A stretch of DNA of 5,214 nucleotides from the NCBI GenBank assembly GCA_030045215.1, contig JASIBJ010000575.1:1-5214 (forward strand). Reading direction: 5' to 3'. A program made the translations under genes and the position numbers. The DNA is from Streptosporangiaceae bacterium. GTDB lineage: Bacteria; Actinomycetota; Actinomycetes; Streptosporangiales; Streptosporangiaceae. A model generated the notes under the pieces. It saw only the letters and a list, made by a program, of their open reading frames with translations. It did no database searches and was not told where the DNA came from. This document shows, piece by piece, positions 4,319-5,214 of this stretch (its first letter is position 1; each line of letters starts with the position of its first letter).

Positions 4319-5214
4319 GTGACACGACGCCTGCGCACTGATGACCTGACCACGTTGGCCGTGCCGGGAGAACCGGCGCTCGCCCCGGACGGCAGCCAGA
4401 TTGTGTACGTGCTCAGCACCATCGATGCGGTGGCAGACCGGACGGTGCGGACGCTATGGCGAGTGGGCGCGGTCGAGGGGGAGCCGGTGCAGCTGACCCG
4501 CGGGCAGGCCGACTCGGCGCCCGGCTGGTCACCGGATGGAACCAGGATCGCGTTCTTGCGCGCTCAGGATGGCCCGGCCCAGGTATGGGTGCTGCCGGCC
4601 GCTGGCGGCGAACCGGACCAGCTCACGACGCTGCCGCTGGGTGCCGGGGCACCAGAGTGGAGCCCGGACGGCTCGAAGATCGCCTTCACCGCACCGGTAG
4701 ACATGCACGCCGCCGCGGGGGAGGACGACAAGGCCAGGGCGGGACGCGCAGCCGCGCCGATCGTTGCCGACCGGCTCAACTACCAGTCCGACGGCGCGGG
4801 CTTGCTCCGGACTATGCGCAGCCACGTGCATGTCGTCGATCTGGCTACGGGGAGCTGCCGGCAGCTGACCAGCGGCGACTGGCACGCAGACCAGCCCTCG
4901 TGGTCACCCGACTCGACCCGCCTGGCCTTCGCCGCGGCCACGGCGCCAGATTCCGACCTGACCATGTGCGCACCGGTCTACGTCCTCGACGTGTCTGACC
5001 CGGCAGCGCATCCGGAGCTGGCCGGCCTGCCGGAGGGCACGGGCGGCCGTACCACCTGGACGGCCGACGGCCTCGCGCTTCTCGTCGTGGGCACCGTCGG
5101 CCGGCCGGTGGGTCACGCCGGCCTGCTGCGCGTTCCCCTCGATGGCGGCCCGGTCACCGACCTGGCCCTGCCACTCGACCGCAATGTCCTGCCCGGCAGT
5201 GCGGCATACCCAGG
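4319..5214 (+). CDS. S9-family peptidase-like protein, N-terminal beta-propeller part (3' end beyond window)
   Basis: From the GTG at 4319 the frame is open for 298 codons to the right edge. The visible part consists of propeller (PD40/TolB-like) repeats: LAPDGSQIVYV (21-31), WSPDGTRIAFL (70-80), WSPDGSKIAFT (114-124), WSPDSTRLAFA (195-205) and a weaker WTADGLALLVV (247-257). The block around 148-175 (ADRLNYQSDGAG, then HVHVVDLATG) is typical of actinobacterial acylaminoacyl-peptidase-like S9 enzymes, as is the opening LRTDDLTTLAVPGEPALAPDG. In that family the propeller gates access to a C-terminal alpha/beta-hydrolase with a Ser-Asp-His triad that cuts short peptides. The triad would lie outside the window, so catalysis is not shown here. 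No signal peptide is present, which suggests a cytoplasmic enzyme. The gene is divergent from the AAA+ operon. A propeller-only protein is a less likely alternative. Confidence 0.8.
   Translation, partial: MTRRLRTDDLTTLAVPGEPALAPDGSQIVYVLSTIDAVADRTVRTLWRVGAVEGEPVQLTRGQADSAPGWSPDGTRIAFLRAQDGPAQVWVLPAAGGEPDQLTTLPLGAGAPEWSPDGSKIAFTAPVDMHAAAGEDDKARAGRAAAPIVADRLNYQSDGAGLLRTMRSHVHVVDLATGSCRQLTSGDWHADQPSWSPDSTRLAFAAATAPDSDLTMCAPVYVLDVSDPAAHPELAGLPEGTGGRTTWTADGLALLVVGTVGRPVGHAGLLRVPLDGGPVTDLALPLDRNVLPGSAAYP

Noticed and set aside
4312..4341. ATG at 4312 as start or leader peptide before the S9 gene
   Set aside because: It reads only nine codons, is in another frame, and directly abuts the GAGGAG, leaving no room for a ribosome binding site.
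4456..4998. Plus-strand open frame of 180 codons within the S9 gene
   Set aside because: It is an out-of-frame shadow; the frame from 4319 carries repeated WSPDG propeller motifs.

Overview
The window comes from a high-GC actinobacterium. The evidence is the strong G/C bias at third codon positions, a complete DUF4193 protein (a small family essentially confined to Actinobacteria), an actinobacterial-style Ser/Thr-kinase fold and an actinobacterial-type AAA+ ATPase. The genus cannot be fixed from the sequence. No rRNA, tRNA, CRISPR array, insertion sequence or phage gene was seen.

Layout. (1) Bases 1-1033, minus strand, left edge: 5' part of a kinase-fold protein with an open C-terminal tail. 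Every catalytic residue that can be checked is substituted, so it reads as a pseudokinase. (2) Bases 1034-1363: a divergent intergenic region, relatively AT-rich in its left half, with a plausible promoter for the pseudokinase and several short inverted repeats. (3) Bases 1364-1663, plus strand: DUF4193 zinc-ribbon-like protein. (4) Bases 1664-1878: convergent intergenic region with two hairpins, one of them a 14-bp stem abutting the next stop codon. (5) Bases 4117-1879, minus strand: a two-gene unit made of an N-terminal-TPR AAA+ ATPase (4117-2777) followed 16 nt later by a TPR protein with a C-terminal membrane hairpin (2760-1879). (6) Bases 4118-4318: divergent intergenic region with a -10-like element and a small perfect palindrome. 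(7) Base 4319 to the right edge, plus strand: N-terminal beta-propeller part of an S9-type (prolyl oligopeptidase/acylaminoacyl-peptidase-like) protein; the hydrolase domain lies beyond the window.

How the parts may work together. The AAA+ ATPase has intact Walker A, Walker B, sensor 1, arginine-finger and pore-loop residues but no protease domain, and it carries TPR units at its N-terminus. The tightly linked downstream protein carries about six TPR units and two hydrophobic segments. The simplest inference is a membrane-associated remodelling or unfolding machine in which the TPR partner is an anchor or substrate adaptor. The pseudokinase, DUF4193 and S9 genes are each separated from this unit by their own intergenic regions and orientation, so a shared pathway is not shown. 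The two observations most worth following are the pseudokinase, whose active site is replaced at every motif, and the AAA+/TPR-membrane pair.
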